DNA of 18,052 nt from NCBI GenBank assembly GCA_945873715.1, contig CAMCFL010000012.1, positions 1-18,052 of the forward strand, in the 5' to 3' direction. The stretch is from Akkermansia muciniphila. Lineage in GTDB: Bacteria > Verrucomicrobiota > Verrucomicrobiia > Limisphaerales > UBA9464. Below the pieces are notes generated by a model. It saw only the letters and a program-made list of their open reading frames with translations, searched no databases and had not been told where the DNA came from. Shown here piece after piece: positions 15,891 through 18,052 of the stretch. Every line of letters begins with the position of its first letter. The first letter of the stretch is position 1. The position numbers and the translations under genes are program-made.

Positions 15891-16673
15891 ATGAAAAGAA
15901 TGTTCCCTCTGGCGAACAACCCTCGCCCACAGTTGTTGCGCTCCTCGCCGGTGACGCTGGCGTTTACTTTGATTGAATTGCTGGTGGTCATCGCCATCAT
16001 TGCAATTCTGGCCGGGCTGCTCCTGCCGGCCCTGGCCCGCAGCAAGGCAATGGGCCTTCAGATCAAATGCCTGAGTAACGAGAAGCAAATTGGTTTGGCT
16101 TTCCTTCTGTTCGCCGATGACAACCAGGATGTTTATCCGGTCACCAGCAGTTGGGATAACTTTGGCGGCACTTTGGGAAAGTCAGATACTTTTGGCGGTT
16201 TTACCTCGGAGAGCAACCGGCCTTTGAATCGATATGCCGGCAGCATCGAAGTCTTCCGCTGCCCCAGCGACAAGGGAGATTCCTTGGTGCCGCAATTCAA
16301 GACCGCCTGGGAAATGACTGGCAACAGCTATCGCACGCAGTGGGCCAATAATTCATTCCGAATCCAGCATGTCACGGGCGATTCACTTATCGCCAGTGCT
16401 GGCACCCGACCAATCACCACCGCAATGATCAGCCGCAGTCCGGTGAATAAAATCATTGCGGGGGAAAATCCGTTTCACGGCAACCGTCTCAGTTCTGATT
16501 CCAAAAGCGTCTGGCACAATTTCAAAGGGCGGCGCGGTTACAACATGCTCTTTGGCGACGGCCATGCGGAGTTTTACAAGTTCTCCAAGGAAATGGATAA
16601 CCCGGCGATTGCGGTGTTCACTTTCCTTCCTTCGGAATTCTCGTATCCCGATCCAAATTTCACCTGGTGGTAG
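15891..16673 (+). CDS. Type II secretion/type IV pilin-like prepilin (verrucomicrobial pseudopilin with FGDGH motif)
   Basis: The product has 260 residues. A class III signal region is followed by the methylation-type helix FTLIELLVVIAIIAILAGLL (about 25-44), then LLPALARSK. The residue before Phe is Ala, not the usual Gly; AFTLIELLVV is frequent in Verrucomicrobiota. The globular domain contains CLSNEKQIGLAFLLFADDN, FRCPSDKG and, near the end, RRGYNMLFGDGHAEF, the His/Gly-Asp-Gly feature of the large prepilin families of Verrucomicrobia and Planctomycetes. Such proteins are cleaved by a PilD-type peptidase and sit in the inner membrane or a pseudopilus; the specific role is unknown. ATG 15891 was chosen as the first in frame; ATG 15900 is equally possible, and the Shine-Dalgarno is weak. 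It is a lone plus-strand gene with no pilus genes nearby. Base use appears less GC-rich than in the kinase block. Confidence 0.9.
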   Translation: MKRMFPLANNPRPQLLRSSPVTLAFTLIELLVVIAIIAILAGLLLPALARSKAMGLQIKCLSNEKQIGLAFLLFADDNQDVYPVTSSWDNFGGTLGKSDTFGGFTSESNRPLNRYAGSIEVFRCPSDKGDSLVPQFKTAWEMTGNSYRTQWANNSFRIQHVTGDSLIASAGTRPITTAMISRSPVNKIIAGENPFHGNRLSSDSKSVWHNFKGRRGYNMLFGDGHAEFYKFSKEMDNPAIAVFTFLPSEFSYPDPNFTWW

Positions 16674-16713
16674 TCGTTCCCGTCTCAGTTGGCGCAGCGC
16701 GACGTGGGGAGCA

Positions 16714-16727
16714 ATGGGATCAGATCT
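16714..16727. repeat. Diverged copy of the RAYT-type boundary motif
   Basis: ATGGGATCAGATCT matches the motif at 3828-3841 at 11 of 14 positions in the same orientation and is followed by TGTAAGCTCAACATTTGA. It may be the end of an old RAYT-mobilised segment; no transposase is beside it. Confidence 0.3.
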
Positions 16728-16938
16728 GTAAGCTCAACATTTGATTCAACAACGCCTTTCTGAGCGCTTCCGTCTCCGCGGCCGGTCCCAGACCGCAGCC
16801 GGGTTCAACCGCTGGGGTGCGGTGATCCGTTGTTTGCAACCACGGCGCAACGGACACGACGTGAGGGACTGGACCGTTCCGGTCGTGGCTGCCGTTGCGT
16901 CGTCGTTGTTGAACACCGGCCAGGCCCGAAAACCGGAT

Positions 16939-16970
16939 TCTCCCGCAGAGGCGCAGAGACGCAGAGAAGG
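16939..16970. repeat. Dispersed repeat of the 'GGCGCAGAGACGCAGAGAA' family
   Basis: The stretch around CGCAGAGGCGCAGAGACGCA is an internally repetitive CGCAGAG-based sequence. Near-identical text is spread in many copies through intergenic DNA of diverse bacteria, including verrucomicrobia and cyanobacteria (recalled, not searched). It is non-coding. Confidence 0.55.
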
Positions 16971-16977
16971 CCCAGTA

Positions 16978-16992
16978 CCGGCGGGCCGCCGG
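16978..16992. repeat. Short hairpin CCGGCG-GGC-CGCCGG
   Basis: A perfect 6-bp inverted repeat with a 3-base loop directly follows the CGCAGAG repeat; allowing one G-T pair extends the stem to nine. It is probably a REP-type palindrome. Confidence 0.45.
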
Positions 16993-17056
16993 CACCCCCG
17001 TTCGTGAGGTGCATTGGGATTCATGCGACGGTCTGACTCGGTGGCGGCGTCCCGTC

Positions 17057-17090
17057 CCATCTGGGTTCATCTGCGCCCATCTGAGGTTGA
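17057..17090. repeat. Dispersed repeat with triplicated 'CATCTG'
   Basis: CATCTGGGTTCATCTGCGCC followed by CATCTGAGGTTGA carries three CATCTG units at about 12-base spacing. This is a familiar intergenic repeat text in verrucomicrobial genomes; family membership is from memory. Confidence 0.5.
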
Positions 17091-17356
17091 ACCCTCGCGG
17101 TGCATCCCTCGGGCCAGAAGGTTTCGCCGCTCCACGACGCAGCGAAGCGGGCGAAGGCGGCAGTTGACGCTGCACGCACTCCAGGACGCTCCCGCGCCAC
17201 ACGTCGGTTCTGTTCCCGGCTTCTATCAACGGCCTGCCTCGTCTGATCTCCGCTTCTCCGCTCCTCCGCGGCCATCCCCCGCCGGACCCGGACGCCGGCG
17301 AGATCGCGCACGGTCAACCCCAGAGCCGCAAGCTGGGTGCCGTTCCAACGTCCGCT

Positions 17357-18052
17357 TCAAAGCAGGTCCCGACCGGGGAATTGAGCGATCCCGTCCTGAC
17401 CCCCGATGAATTCCGAGGGTGAGCAAACGCGCACTTCGTGGGTGCCGCAACGTTTCGTGTAGCCCTGCGATCCCAAGGGGCTGAGCAGATAGTTGCGACC
17501 CTTCGGATAGTGGCTGCGAAAGGCATGGAGGGCATCGCTCTCGAATGCGTCGCTGTTCCATTTGCATTCGATCACATCCACCTCATCCCGGCCCCGCGCC
17601 AACACGAAATCCACCTCGCGCCCCTGCTTGTCCCGCCAGTAGCGCACCGGGGTATCCGGAAAATGCGCCTGCAGGTGTTCGAGGACCACGTGCTCCCACA
17701 GCAACCCGCAGTCATCGGGCCGGAGTGGCTCCCACCCGCGCGCCCAGCTCACGAATCCGGTGTCAAACGCGTACACTTTTGGTTGCCGGACAATCTCATT
17801 CTGGCCGCCGCCGTGAAATGGCCGCAGCAGGGTGATGGCATGGGTGATCTCGAGGGCACGCAGATGGCTCTCGACCGTCGGACGGGTGATGCCAACCGCG
17901 CTGGCGGCCTTGGTCTGTTCGAACTGCCCGCCGCTCTGCCGCAGACAGTATTCGAAGAAGGTGTTGAATCGGTTCACGTCCCGAAACCCAAACAGCCGCT
18001 GAATGTCCCGCGCGAAGAACGAATCCATCCACTCTCGGTAAAACGACGGCTT
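17357..18052 (-). CDS. C-terminal part of an AAA-type ATPase with DUF4143 domain; 5' end outside the window
   Basis: The frame is open from the right edge (KPSFYREWMDSFFARDIQRL) to TGA 17357, 231 residues. It matches the C-terminal half of the ATPase/DUF4143 family. In that family an N-terminal AAA domain (not visible here) precedes a winged-helix-like segment, seen here as TKAASAVGITRPTVESHLRAL, and a PD-(D/E)XK-like fold, seen here as YWRDKQGREVDFVLARG followed by DVIECKW. Further features are KVYAFDTGFV and GLLWEHVVLEHL. Such proteins are widespread and variable; a toxin-antitoxin- or defence-like role has been suggested, but none is established. ATG 18028 lies within the frame and is not the true start. 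Its 3' end faces the prepilin gene across the repeat-rich region. Confidence 0.85.
   Translation of the reverse strand, partial: KPSFYREWMDSFFARDIQRLFGFRDVNRFNTFFEYCLRQSGGQFEQTKAASAVGITRPTVESHLRALEITHAITLLRPFHGGGQNEIVRQPKVYAFDTGFVSWARGWEPLRPDDCGLLWEHVVLEHLQAHFPDTPVRYWRDKQGREVDFVLARGRDEVDVIECKWNSDAFESDALHAFRSHYPKGRNYLLSPLGSQGYTKRCGTHEVRVCSPSEFIGGQDGIAQFPGRDLL

Larger units (their letters stand above)
16674..17356. other. Intergenic region rich in dispersed repeat motifs, no supported gene
   Basis: This 683-bp stretch between the convergent prepilin and ATPase genes contains several short repeat families listed separately. Its many open frames on both strands are Arg/Pro/Ser-rich and overlap one another, as expected from GC-rich non-coding DNA. 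A further CTCCGCTTCTCCGCTCCTCC stretch lies near 17248-17268, and a TTCGCCGCTCC...GGGCGAAGG inverted motif near 17125-17157. No clear terminator follows the prepilin stop. Confidence 0.6.

Noticed and set aside
15478..15894. Plus-strand 138-codon ORF with a hydrophobic start, overlapping the prepilin ATG as ATGA
   Set aside because: Most of it is translated repeat sequence, including the GCGGGTG hairpin, and it has no recognisable domain or ribosome site. The overlap is probably chance.
16720..17409. ORFs between the prepilin and ATPase genes
   Set aside because: They run through dispersed-repeat motifs on both strands, are low in complexity and have no family features. No tRNA or rRNA was recognised here or elsewhere in the window.

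Overview
The window reads as accessory DNA from a moderately GC-rich Gram-negative bacterium, most likely Verrucomicrobiota (Pedosphaera/Limisphaerales-like) or a close planctomycete relative. This rests on the prepilin with an 'AFTLIELLVVIAIIAIL' N-terminus and 'FGDGH' motif, the secreted Ig/discoidin/FGE protein, the LamG-rich two-component sensor, the RAYT-type transposase remnant, and intergenic repeats such as 'GGCGCAGAGACGCAGAGAA'. It is inferred from family knowledge only. Nearly all coding is on the minus strand; only the prepilin gene is on the plus strand.

Layout. (1) 1-3586: the 5' 1195 codons of a secreted protein with two discoidin-like and two Ig-like modules, followed by two tandem formylglycine-generating-enzyme-fold domains encoded by an 816-bp direct repeat; the gene runs off the left edge. 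(2) 3587-4259: promoter region, then a RAYT/IS200-like transposase C-terminal remnant. (3) 4260-15272: a two-component sensor block, flanked on both sides by the same 37-bp sequence in direct orientation (4223-4259 and 15273-15309). In minus-strand order it holds the 3' end of a receiver-kinase gene, a giant LamG/PA14/propeller hybrid histidine kinase split into two overlapping ORFs, a complete receiver-kinase gene overlapping it by ATGA, and the first ~80 codons of a second giant kinase. (4) 15310-15890: repeat-containing intergenic DNA. (5) 15891-16673: a prepilin-like pseudopilin. (6) 16674-17356: non-coding DNA with dispersed-repeat motifs. (7) 17357-18052: the C-terminal part of a DUF4143 AAA-type ATPase, cut by the right edge.

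How the genes may work together. The giant protein has a signal peptide, five LamG-like domains, a PA14-like domain, a Reg_prop propeller, a Y_Y_Y domain, one membrane helix, a HisKA/HATPase kinase and a receiver. This suggests an envelope sensor of polysaccharide-like ligands that phosphorelays to the co-translated receiver-kinase. No DNA-binding output domain is present in the window. The giant gene is interrupted by a 7-bp tandem duplication at 10689-10706; removing one copy gives exactly one 3049-residue reading frame from 14780 to 5777. The paralogous remnants at both ends show that the locus was once a tandem array of [giant kinase + receiver-kinase] units, cut at both ends at the same short sequence.
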